Shown: piece by piece, positions 1 through 5,108 of the stretch
Layout of the letters: each line of letters starts with the position of its first letter
How positions within the stretch are numbered: position 1 is the stretch's first letter
Assembly: GCA_045588325.1 (NCBI GenBank)
Contig: JAZNEA010000076.1
Coordinates: forward strand, 1 to 5,108
Direction of reading: 5' to 3'
From: RGIG7378 sp045588325
GTDB lineage: Bacteria > Bacillota > Clostridia > RGIG7378
Length of the DNA stretch: 5,108 nt
Translations under genes and position numbers: made by a program
Notes under the pieces: model-generated
Databases searched by the model: none
Told to the model about the DNA's origin: nothing
The model's input: only the letters and a program-made list of their open reading frames with translations

Positions 1-403
1 ACATGGCTACATCCGACTTCATGAGTGTTACTGCAATTGGAGCAGTCTTAGGTGTTAACCAAACAAGTAGCATCAAGATGACGGCCATTGTTGGTATAGA
101 CCTAAGAACTGCAAGTCCTGGAACAAAAATTTCCCTGACGATTCTACTTTGTTTTGCTAAAACAGCCAAAACAAGCGCAATAGCAAAAGAGATAGCAAAT
201 GATATGACGCTCCTCAGCATTGTGTTGCCATATGCAGTCCAAAACTTAGCGTCAGCTGTCACATGCTTTATTTTAGAAAAAGTATCCCAAGGAGAAGGCA
301 CAACATATTCATTGGCCACAATTATGTGAACAATTTGCCATACAATAACCATAAGAATTATGGCAATGAAGTATAAAAGTGCCTTTTTAAGATACTTATT
401 CAA
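1..403 (-). CDS. ABC transporter permease, NitT/TauT/SsuC-like (3' end outside window)
   Basis: Inner-membrane permease of an ABC importer (BPD_transp_1 family). The gene runs off the window edge, leaving 134 codons of a protein that is usually about 250 residues. I translated it by hand from a TTG start at 403-401. The product begins MNKYLKKALLYFIAII: a lysine-rich cytoplasmic start, then a first membrane helix at about residues 9-29. A VVPSPW segment (34-39), typical of SsuC/TauC/ThiX permeases, follows. A second helix lies at about 65-83, and the family-typical RSIPTMAVILMLLVW begins at residue 101. The conserved cytoplasmic EAA loop that contacts the ATPase would lie beyond the window. 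TTG is preferred because AGGAG (414-410) sits 6 nt upstream and it keeps the whole first helix; the next in-frame ATG falls inside that helix. The gene starts 12 bp after the substrate-binding-protein gene, so the two are co-transcribed and probably translationally coupled. The substrate is unknown. Confidence 0.88.
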   Translation of the reverse strand, partial: MNKYLKKALLYFIAIILMVIVWQIVHIIVANEYVVPSPWDTFSKIKHVTADAKFWTAYGNTMLRSVISFAISFAIALVLAVLAKQSRIVREIFVPGLAVLRSIPTMAVILMLLVWLTPKTAPIAVTLMKSDVAM

Positions 404-416
404 TGATCTCTCCTTT
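404..416 (-). promoter_or_regulatory. Ribosome binding site deciding the TTG start of the permease
   Basis: On the minus strand AAAGGAGAGATCA directly precedes TTG. The AGGAG core (414-410) is 6 nt from the start codon and overlaps the last bases of the upstream stop region. No ATG or GTG in this frame has comparable spacing, so this site fixes the unusual start. Confidence 0.75.
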
Positions 417-1453
417 TAGTTATAAAAGAAATTGTCAGAAACAGCTTTTGTGGAACTTGGATTTATATCCAGTAGTTTATCAATAAAATCTGTAAAATAC
501 TTGTGGTTATCCTTGACGGGAACATATTTTATGTTACAGCCCTTTATTGCCTGAGCGTTAAGTGTACCGGCGGAAAGGCTGGGAGTCATGCCCTCTGTCA
601 AATTTTGCTCTACAGCTGCAACTAAAGAATTAACATCTGCAGATTCTACCTTGTTTGCATTATTTATCAGAACATTTGCAAGGAAATCAGCCAAGTCTGT
701 GTCAGATGCTAAGAGATCGGACCTAACGACCAATACTGCCTGAGGATATATTCCTTCATCAGAATAGAGTTCCTGCATAGAACCACACATAGTAAAGCCA
801 GCTTTTGTTACCTTAGTTGTTGCAGCTGGTTCTGGCACCACATAATAATCACAAGTGCCTGCCGGAGTTACATCTGTAGCATTAACAGCAACCAAATTAA
901 CAGCATCTGTCAATGTCGTGCTGTCATTACCCATAACGTTAACCTTAAGGCCAAGCATTTTAAATACAATCTGTGTTGTAAGGCCTGGGACGTTGGCTAA
1001 GTTGACAACGCCAACAGTCTTTCCCACTAACTCATTAATGTTATCCTTAGTAATCTGTACGCCATTCTTAGATATAATGTAGATATTGCCGTTAGTTACA
1101 GAACCCATGAGCTTATACTTAGATCCATCTCCCAAAAGTTTTGCAGCAGCATTAACAGGCATAATGCAAACGTCTGCCTTAGGACTATCACCTGTAACAT
1201 ATGTTGCGATAGTAGATGCGTCAACAACCGTCATATCCAGCTTATACTTGTCACTGGCTGTAGGATTCATCATCTCAACAGCCATAGCAAGGGCTGGTGC
1301 GCCGTCGGGCATATATACTTTAAGTGTGGTGGGAACTGAGCCTGTATCACCATTAGGTGTAGGTGATGGTGTGTCGGTGGTATTATTAGCACCACATGCA
1401 ACCATAGAAACGCTGAGCGCAAGCGCTAGCAAAATAGATAGGAACTTTCTCAT
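416..1453 (-). CDS. ABC transporter substrate-binding lipoprotein, NitT/TauT/ThiY-like
   Basis: Extracytoplasmic lipid-anchored binding protein of an ABC importer, 345 aa, complete. Residues 1-20 form a lipoprotein signal: basic MRK, hydrophobic core, then lipobox MVAC with Cys20 as the expected lipidation site (Met at -3 is tolerated though not the commonest residue). Residues 21-43 are a Thr/Pro/Asn/Gly-rich linker. The solute-binding fold starts near residue 44 with LKVYMPDGAPALAMA, the first strand and ligand-loop region of COG0715-like proteins. ELVGKTVGVVNLANVPG (141-157) and DYYVVPEPAATTK (202-214) match the usual domain-crossover and hinge segments. The ATG at 1453 has AGAGG 5 nt upstream. 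The permease follows after 12 bp, so this is the first gene of a transporter operon, with its own candidate promoter in the 128-bp gap upstream. The family covers taurine, alkylsulfonate, nitrate, pyrimidine and thiamine-precursor uptake; nothing visible settles the substrate. Confidence 0.85.
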   Translation of the reverse strand: MRKFLSILLALALSVSMVACGANNTTDTPSPTPNGDTGSVPTTLKVYMPDGAPALAMAVEMMNPTASDKYKLDMTVVDASTIATYVTGDSPKADVCIMPVNAAAKLLGDGSKYKLMGSVTNGNIYIISKNGVQITKDNINELVGKTVGVVNLANVPGLTTQIVFKMLGLKVNVMGNDSTTLTDAVNLVAVNATDVTPAGTCDYYVVPEPAATTKVTKAGFTMCGSMQELYSDEGIYPQAVLVVRSDLLASDTDLADFLANVLINNANKVESADVNSLVAAVEQNLTEGMTPSLSAGTLNAQAIKGCNIKYVPVKDNHKYFTDFIDKLLDINPSSTKAVSDNFFYN

Positions 1454-1485
1454 ATTAACCTCTTTCTGCCTCAGGACGTACCTTT

Positions 1486-1541
1486 GGCATTAAAATACTA
1501 ATCCAGAAATCTGATATTCATTTTTCCAAAAGTATTATGCC
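1486..1541. repeat. Imperfect inverted repeat overlapping the importer promoter -10
   Basis: On the plus strand GGCATTAAAATACT (1486-1499) pairs with AGTATTATGCC (1531-1541): 5 bp (GGCAT/ATGCC) plus 6 bp (AATACT/AGTATT), separated by a 3-nt bulge on one side. The arms are 31 bp apart. One arm contains the predicted -10 box. It could be an operator with two half-sites, or a leader RNA stem if transcription starts further upstream. It could also be chance in AT-rich DNA. Confidence 0.45.
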
Positions 1542-1562
1542 ACCCGTGGAGCAAAATAACAA
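1534..1562 (-). promoter_or_regulatory. Candidate sigma-70/A promoter for the ABC importer operon
   Basis: On the minus strand TTGTTA (1562-1557, 4/6 match to TTGACA) is separated by exactly 17 bp from CATAAT (1539-1534, 5/6 match to TATAAT). Transcription would start about 75 nt before the binding-protein ATG. The -10 box is part of one arm of an inverted repeat. This is a motif match only, with no expression evidence. Confidence 0.5.
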
Positions 1563-1581
1563 CATTGAAAATGTGCGTAAG

Positions 1582-1830
1582 TCACAATTTAGAGAACAAT
1601 GTCTTAGCAGTTACGCCCTCAATCATGCCAATCTTTCCTGTCATTGAATTAATCACCGTTGCAGGAGCATCAATAACTACAGAAATAACGTTTACGTTCT
1701 TATCATGATATGGGATACCCATTCTGCCCACAATGTATTCCCCTGCCTGACTTAGCAATTCATTTACTTGGGCTGACGCAGAACGTTCATACACAAATAT
1801 AGAAATAATAGCTATTCTCTTTTCTTCCAT
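1582..1830 (-). CDS. TM1266-family putative iron-only hydrogenase system regulator
   Basis: Small cytoplasmic protein of 82 aa, complete. It matches what I recall of the TM1266 family from Thermotoga maritima, which has an ACT/ferredoxin-like beta-alpha-beta-beta-alpha-beta fold. The signature GEYIVGRMGIPY lies at residues 30-41, followed by a VNVISVVIDAP strand (46-56) and a glycine-containing C-terminal half ending KTLFSKL. The family is annotated as a putative regulator because it recurs beside [FeFe]-hydrogenase and maturase genes; its ligand and biochemical role are, to my knowledge, not established. Here it lies 104 bp after hydA on the same strand. The ATG at 1830 is preceded by GAGGGG with 8-nt spacing. 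A strong terminator-like hairpin lies between it and hydA and no convincing promoter was found in that gap, so its expression probably depends on partial read-through. Family assignment is confident; regulatory function is inferred from family context only. Confidence 0.9.
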   Translation of the reverse strand: MEEKRIAIISIFVYERSASAQVNELLSQAGEYIVGRMGIPYHDKNVNVISVVIDAPATVINSMTGKIGMIEGVTAKTLFSKL

Positions 1831-1837
1831 AGAAAAA

Positions 1838-1864
1838 TCCCCTCGTCAAAAAATGGCGAAGGGA
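1838..1864 (-). promoter_or_regulatory. Potential Shine-Dalgarno-sequestering hairpin of the TM1266 gene
   Basis: On the minus-strand transcript UCCCUUCG (1864-1857) can pair with CGAGGGGA (1845-1838) over 8 consecutive positions (seven Watson-Crick pairs and one U-G), enclosing an 11-nt loop that contains the terminator U-tract. The downstream arm includes the GAGGGG ribosome binding site. The upstream arm is the first 8 nt of the terminator's 3' arm, so this hairpin and the full terminator cannot form together. The pairing is read directly from the sequence; any regulatory role is inference. Confidence 0.45.
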
Positions 1865-1899
1865 TTACAAAGCATATAGATTGTTGTATTCCCTTCGCC
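1848..1899 (-). terminator. Intrinsic terminator after hydA (possibly leaky, attenuator-like)
   Basis: On the minus strand GGCGAAGGGA (1899-1890) and TCCCTTCGCC (1864-1855) form a perfect 10-bp stem. It extends past an A-A mismatch by a further 5 bp (TACAA/TTGTA) to a 13-nt loop. One A and then six T (1853-1848) follow the stem directly, the standard Rho-independent layout. The hairpin begins 35 nt after the hydA stop codon. The T-tract ends 17 nt before the TM1266 start codon, so the terminator separates highly expressed hydrogenase genes from a gene likely needed at lower level. Confidence 0.85.
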
Positions 1900-1934
1900 G
1901 TCAGAACAAATCTTTACAGTTCAGGTAATTAAAA

Positions 1935-3656
1935 TCAGTTGAACTTGTTTCTTGCAGTGTAAGTAGTATGGAGAATCTCATGTGCCTTGTGGCTGTTTGC
2001 CTCACCAAAGTACTCATTGTAAAGCATATCAACAACGGGAGACTTATGAGACTGTCTGAGAGGCAAGGACTCATCGTATGTGTAGAGAGCATTTGCTCTG
2101 ACTGCACGAACATCGATGGAGTTGCGAATCTCATCAGATACATAAGGCTGACCACCACCGTTGATACATCCGCCGGGACAAGCCATAACCTCAACAAAGG
2201 TATAGTTCTTCTCGCCAGACTTAATCATCTCCATGATCTTACGGGCATTGCCAAGTCCGCTTGCAACAGCGACAGAAACAGTAACTCCGCCAATGTTGTA
2301 CTCGGCCTCCTTAACACCATCAGTACCACGTACCTCACTGAATACAAGGGGCTCACCCTCGCCACCGAGCTTAACAGCAGCTGTTCTGAGAGCAGCCTCC
2401 ATAACTCCACCGGTAGCTCCAAAGATAGCACCAGCACCTGTAGCTGTCTCAAATGGGTTGTCATACTCACCATCGGGGATAGCGTTAAAGTCGATGCCAG
2501 CCTCGGAAATCATCTTAGCCAACTCTCTTGTTGTCAAAGCAACATCTGTATCCAAATTCATCTCTGGACGCTCAACCTCAAACTTCTTGGCTGTGCAAGG
2601 AATTACAGATACAACAAACAAGTTCTCAGGATCGATGTTGTTCTTCTCACAGTAGTATGTCTTAAGAAGAGAGCCGAACATCTGCTGAGGAGACTTGCAT
2701 GTAGAAAGATTGTCAAGGTACTCAGGGTAGTTGTGCTCAATAAACTTGATCCAACCGGGGCAGCAGGATGTGAACATGGGAATTGTGCCGCCTGTTGTAA
2801 CACGAGTGAGCAACTCAGTTGCCTCCTCGATGATTGTGAGGTCAGCTGTAACATCCATGTTAAAGCACTTAACATTCTGGCCAAGAGCCTTAATAGCTGT
2901 AACCATCTTCTTCTCTACGTTGGTGCCAACTGGGTTGCCAAAGGGCTCGCCAAGCTGTACGCGTACAGAAGGTGCTGTATAGAATACAACCTCCTTAGCA
3001 GGATCGCTGATAGCATCCCAAACCTGCTGAACATTGCTCTTCTCTGTGAGAGCTCCAACAGGACATGCAACGATACACTGACCACAATTTACGCAGTTTG
3101 TATCTGCAAGTGCGACCTCAAAGGGGCTGCCAATACGCTTAGCAAAACCTCTGCGGATGGGTCCGATAGCTCCGACAGTCTGCAAATCACAGGCAGCAAC
3201 ACAACGTGTACAATTGATACACTTGGAGTTGTCTCTGATAAGAGATACTGAAGAATTGTCTACTGCAGGGAACTCTTCGGGAGTACCAAACTTATCCTCA
3301 TCACAGTTATACTCAAGAGCCAGTCTCTGCAACTCACAGCTGGTGCTACGTGCACAAGACAAGCACTTCTTATTATGTGTGGACAAAATCAGCTCGAGAG
3401 TAGTCTTACGAGACTGACGAACCTTAGGTGTATTGGTCTGAACCTCCATACCCTCATTAACAGGGTATACACAAGCAGCCACAAGACCACGAGCACCTGT
3501 TGCCTCAACGAGACACATACGGCAGGATCCGCACTTCTGAACATCTTTGAGATAGCAGAGTGTAGGAATCTTGACATTGGCAACCTTAGCTGCATCTAAA
3601 ATTGTAGAGCCTTCTGGTACAGAAACGGCAATACCATTAATTTTTAAATTAACCAT
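1935..3656 (-). CDS. hydA: [FeFe]-hydrogenase catalytic subunit HydA (HndD-like, M3 architecture)
   Basis: Cytoplasmic catalytic subunit interconverting protons and H2 at the H-cluster; 573 aa, essentially the length of C. pasteurianum CpI. Domains in order: a 2Fe-2S domain (about 1-75; Cys34, 45, 48, 62, with an additional Cys42); the His-ligated 4Fe-4S motif (His94, Cys98, 101, 107); a two-cluster ferredoxin domain (Cys146, 149, 152, 156 and 188, 191, 194, 198); the H-domain with L1 TSCCPGW (296-302), L2 PCTAKKFE (353-360) and L3 MACPGGC (491-497); and a C-terminal small-subunit-like domain with LPLRQSHKSP (531-540) and HKAHEILHTTY (556-566). H-cluster ligands Cys299, 354, 493 and 497, the proton-transfer Cys298 and the Glu278/Glu281 relay are present. 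The Met usually preceding PCT in L2 is Ile352. The start is supported by GGGAGG upstream, just after the flavoprotein stop. The NuoF-like partner implies an NAD-linked bifurcating complex. Group A3 or A6 cannot be settled without a phylogeny. Confidence 0.97.
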   Translation of the reverse strand: MVNLKINGIAVSVPEGSTILDAAKVANVKIPTLCYLKDVQKCGSCRMCLVEATGARGLVAACVYPVNEGMEVQTNTPKVRQSRKTTLELILSTHNKKCLSCARSTSCELQRLALEYNCDEDKFGTPEEFPAVDNSSVSLIRDNSKCINCTRCVAACDLQTVGAIGPIRRGFAKRIGSPFEVALADTNCVNCGQCIVACPVGALTEKSNVQQVWDAISDPAKEVVFYTAPSVRVQLGEPFGNPVGTNVEKKMVTAIKALGQNVKCFNMDVTADLTIIEEATELLTRVTTGGTIPMFTSCCPGWIKFIEHNYPEYLDNLSTCKSPQQMFGSLLKTYYCEKNNIDPENLFVVSVIPCTAKKFEVERPEMNLDTDVALTTRELAKMISEAGIDFNAIPDGEYDNPFETATGAGAIFGATGGVMEAALRTAAVKLGGEGEPLVFSEVRGTDGVKEAEYNIGGVTVSVAVASGLGNARKIMEMIKSGEKNYTFVEVMACPGGCINGGGQPYVSDEIRNSIDVRAVRANALYTYDESLPLRQSHKSPVVDMLYNEYFGEANSHKAHEILHTTYTARNKFN

Positions 3657-3676
3657 AGTATTCTCTACCTCCCTTA
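3657..3676 (-). promoter_or_regulatory. Ribosome binding site of hydA, abutting the upstream stop codon
   Basis: The minus strand reads TAAGGGAGGTAGAGAATACT then ATG. The strong AGGGAGGT begins within the stop codon of the flavoprotein gene and lies about 10 nt from the hydA start. The spacing suits translational coupling of the two hydrogenase subunits. Confidence 0.7.
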
Positions 3677-5108
3677 CTTCTTAATAATAGCGTTGAACTT
3701 ACACTTCTCAATGCAAGCGCCACACTTGATACACTTAGCAGTATCAATAACGTGGGGATTCTTAACTGTTCCGGAAATAGCTCCAACAGGACAGTTACGT
3801 GCACAAAGAGTACATCCCTTACACTTGTCTTCGACAATGTAGTAGTTGAGCAGCTTCTTACATACACCAGCGGGACAGGTCTTATCGTAAATATGAGCCT
3901 TATACTCGTCAATGTAGTGCTGCATTGTGGACAAAATGGGATTGGGAGCTGTCTGACCCAAAGCACAAAGAGATGAAGACTTCATGTAATTAGAAATCTC
4001 GAAAATCTTGTCCAGATCCTCTGGCTCGCCATTGCCAGCTGTAATCTTGTTAAGGATATCAAGCAGTCTGCGTGTACCAATTCTGCAGGGAGTACACTTA
4101 CCACAGGACTCGTCTGCTGTGAACTCCAGGTAGAACTTAGCAATATCTACCATACATGTATCCTCATCAAGAACGATAAGTCCACCAGAACCCATCATAG
4201 AACCGATGGCTGCAAGGTTGTCAAAGTCCATCTGAACATCACCGGCTTCAGCAGAAATACATCCACCAGAAGGTCCACCTGTCTGAGCAGCCTTAAACTT
4301 CTTGCCATTGGGGATACCGCCACCAATCTCATAAATGATCTCGTTGAGAGTTGTTCCCATGGGAACCTCTACAAGACCAACGTTATTAATCTTGCCACCA
4401 AGTGCGAATACCTTAGTTCCGGGAGACTTCTCTGTACCAATGGATCTGAACCACTCAGCACCGTTCATAATAATGGGGTTAATATTAGCCCATGTCTCAA
4501 CGTTATTGAGGATAGTAGGCTTACCAAACAATCCCTTAACTGCGGGGAACGGAGGTCTAGGTCTTGGCTCACCTCTATGTCCCTCGATGGAAGCCATAAG
4601 AGCTGTCTCTTCACCACAAACGAATGCACCAGCACCTAATCTGAGCTCAAGATCAAAGTCAAATCCAGAACCCAGGATGTTCTTACCAATAAGGCCATGC
4701 TCTCTGGCTGCCTTAAGAGCGATATTCAATCTGTTAACAGCAATGGGGTACTCTGCTCTGACGTATATGTAACCCTGATGAGCGCCAATTGCATAACCTG
4801 CAATGGTCATAGCCTCAATAACACAGTGTGGATCACCCTCCAGAACGGATCTGTCCATGAAAGCTCCTGGGTCACCCTCGTCAGCGTTACAGCATACATA
4901 CTTAACATCATTAACTGATGCCTTAGCGAACTGCCACTTACGTCCTGTTGGGAAGCCAGCGCCTCCTCTACCTCTCAAGCCAGAGGCAAGAACCTCATTG
5001 ATAACATCATCGGGTGTCATGCCGGACAAAACCTTAGCCAAAGCCTGGTAATCACCAGCGCCGATGGCCTCCTCAATGCTCTCAGCTGCGATAACACCGC
5101 AGTTACGA
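3674..5108 (-). CDS. hydB: NAD(P)H-binding flavoprotein subunit of bifurcating hydrogenase (HydB/HndC/NuoF-like), N-terminus outside window
   Basis: Subunit that binds FMN and NAD(H) and passes electrons through Fe-S clusters to HydA. The frame is open to the window edge, so the gene is 5'-truncated; 477 codons are visible, beginning RNCGVIAAESIEEAIGAGDY. HydB/HndC proteins are usually about 600 residues, so roughly 120-150 residues, including an N-terminal thioredoxin-like 2Fe-2S domain, are expected upstream. Counting from the first visible codon: the FMN/NAD motif GLRGRGGAGFPTGRKW (43-58); NADEGDPGAF (74-83); CGEETALMASIEG (164-176); an SLBB-like segment with GTTLNEIIYEIGGG (251-264); the NuoF 4Fe-4S site (Cys335, 338, 341, 381); a Cys pair in TCPAGVC (411, 416); and two C-terminal 4Fe-4S ferredoxin motifs (Cys429, 432, 435, 439 and 459, 462, 465, 469). 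The ferredoxin tail and the hydA neighbour separate it from Complex I NuoF. The TTG at 5041 is an internal Leu, not the start. Confidence 0.95.
   Translation of the reverse strand, partial: RNCGVIAAESIEEAIGAGDYQALAKVLSGMTPDDVINEVLASGLRGRGGAGFPTGRKWQFAKASVNDVKYVCCNADEGDPGAFMDRSVLEGDPHCVIEAMTIAGYAIGAHQGYIYVRAEYPIAVNRLNIALKAAREHGLIGKNILGSGFDFDLELRLGAGAFVCGEETALMASIEGHRGEPRPRPPFPAVKGLFGKPTILNNVETWANINPIIMNGAEWFRSIGTEKSPGTKVFALGGKINNVGLVEVPMGTTLNEIIYEIGGGIPNGKKFKAAQTGGPSGGCISAEAGDVQMDFDNLAAIGSMMGSGGLIVLDEDTCMVDIAKFYLEFTADESCGKCTPCRIGTRRLLDILNKITAGNGEPEDLDKIFEISNYMKSSSLCALGQTAPNPILSTMQHYIDEYKAHIYDKTCPAGVCKKLLNYYIVEDKCKGCTLCARNCPVGAISGTVKNPHVIDTAKCIKCGACIEKCKFNAIIKK

Larger units (their letters stand above)
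1454..1581 (-). promoter_or_regulatory. 128-bp intergenic region / leader of the ABC importer operon
   Basis: Gap between the TM1266-family gene and the binding-protein gene. It is AT-rich and has no ORF that looks real. It contains a candidate -35/-10 pair (1534-1562), an inverted repeat (1486-1499 with 1531-1541) and a Shine-Dalgarno AGAGG (1463-1459) ahead of the binding-protein ATG. No convincing terminator follows the TM1266 gene, so read-through into the importer operon is possible in addition to the local promoter. I checked by eye for TPP and guanidine riboswitch signatures and found none that fit. Confidence 0.55.

Noticed and set aside
3..329. Plus-strand open frame of 108 codons at the left edge
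   Set aside because: It is antisense to the permease gene, whose minus-strand translation gives a clear family match (RSIPTMAVILMLLVW) and is preceded by a good SD.
1454..1556. Possible TPP or guanidine riboswitch upstream of the importer (fragments such as CTGGATTAG, AATGCC, ACGG)
   Set aside because: The TPP core CUGAGA is absent and the other fragments are in the wrong order and spacing. The ACGG/ACGT segments do not sit in properly paired tetraloop hairpins as in guanidine-II RNAs.
1548..1574. Possible terminator after the TM1266 gene (ACATT-TTC-AATGT)
   Set aside because: The stem is only 5 bp and AT-rich with a 3-nt loop and an interrupted T-run. It is too weak to call, and it overlaps the predicted -35 box.
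1865..1910. Separate promoter for the TM1266 gene within the hydA-TM1266 gap
   Set aside because: TATGCT and TGTAAT resemble -10 boxes, but neither has a -35-like hexamer at 16-18 bp, and both lie in or near the terminator loop.
1968..3251. Plus-strand open frame of 427 codons opposite hydA
   Set aside because: It lies wholly antisense to hydA, whose frame encodes every expected Fe-S and H-cluster motif. The antisense product is a Leu/Ser/Cys-rich sequence with no recognisable domain. The opening is a by-product of the biased codon use of hydA.
4335..4772. Plus-strand open frame of 145 codons opposite the flavoprotein gene
   Set aside because: Antisense shadow of the NuoF-like gene; low-complexity composition and no recognisable domain.
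5039..5041. TTG as the start codon of the flavoprotein
   Set aside because: The frame continues upstream to the window edge with conserved NuoF-family sequence (RNCGVI, ESIEEAI), so this TTG is an internal leucine.

Overview
The window reads as chromosomal DNA from an anaerobic, fermentative, low-to-mid GC Firmicute, most likely a Clostridia member of the Lachnospiraceae/Ruminococcaceae type. The basis is the gene content (a 573-residue [FeFe]-hydrogenase, a NuoF-type flavoprotein partner, a TM1266-family protein), purine-rich Shine-Dalgarno sequences and AT-rich intergenic DNA. The genus is not resolvable by eye. All five genes lie on the minus strand, so transcription runs from position 5108 towards 1.

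Region A (5108 to 1935) is the distal part of a multimeric NAD(H)-linked, probably electron-bifurcating hydrogenase operon. It holds a NuoF/HydB/HndC-like flavoprotein subunit whose N-terminus lies beyond the window, followed 17 bp later by hydA, the catalytic H-cluster subunit. The thioredoxin-like 2Fe-2S subunit (HydC/HndA/NuoE type) would be expected just upstream, outside the window. Together these proteins would couple oxidation of NADH and reduced ferredoxin to H2 production, or the reverse.

Region B (1934 to 1582) has a strong intrinsic-terminator hairpin directly after hydA, then an 82-aa gene of the TM1266 family (putative iron-only hydrogenase system regulator). The 3' arm of the terminator can also pair with the Shine-Dalgarno sequence of the TM1266 gene, giving two mutually exclusive RNA folds. 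This is the most unusual regulatory feature of the window.

Region C (1581 to 1) has a 128-bp intergenic stretch with a plausible sigma-70/A promoter and an inverted repeat overlapping its -10 box. It is followed by an ABC-importer operon of the NitT/TauT/SsuABC/ThiXYZ type: a lipoprotein substrate-binding protein, then a TTG-started inner-membrane permease that runs off the window. The ATPase is not visible and the substrate cannot be assigned.

No RNA genes, mobile elements, CRISPR arrays or phage genes were seen, and there is no gene-free stretch longer than 300 bases. No clearly new system is present. The points worth a second look are the terminator/SD switch, the replaced H-cluster methionine in HydA, and the link between hydrogenase, TM1266 and ABC importer.
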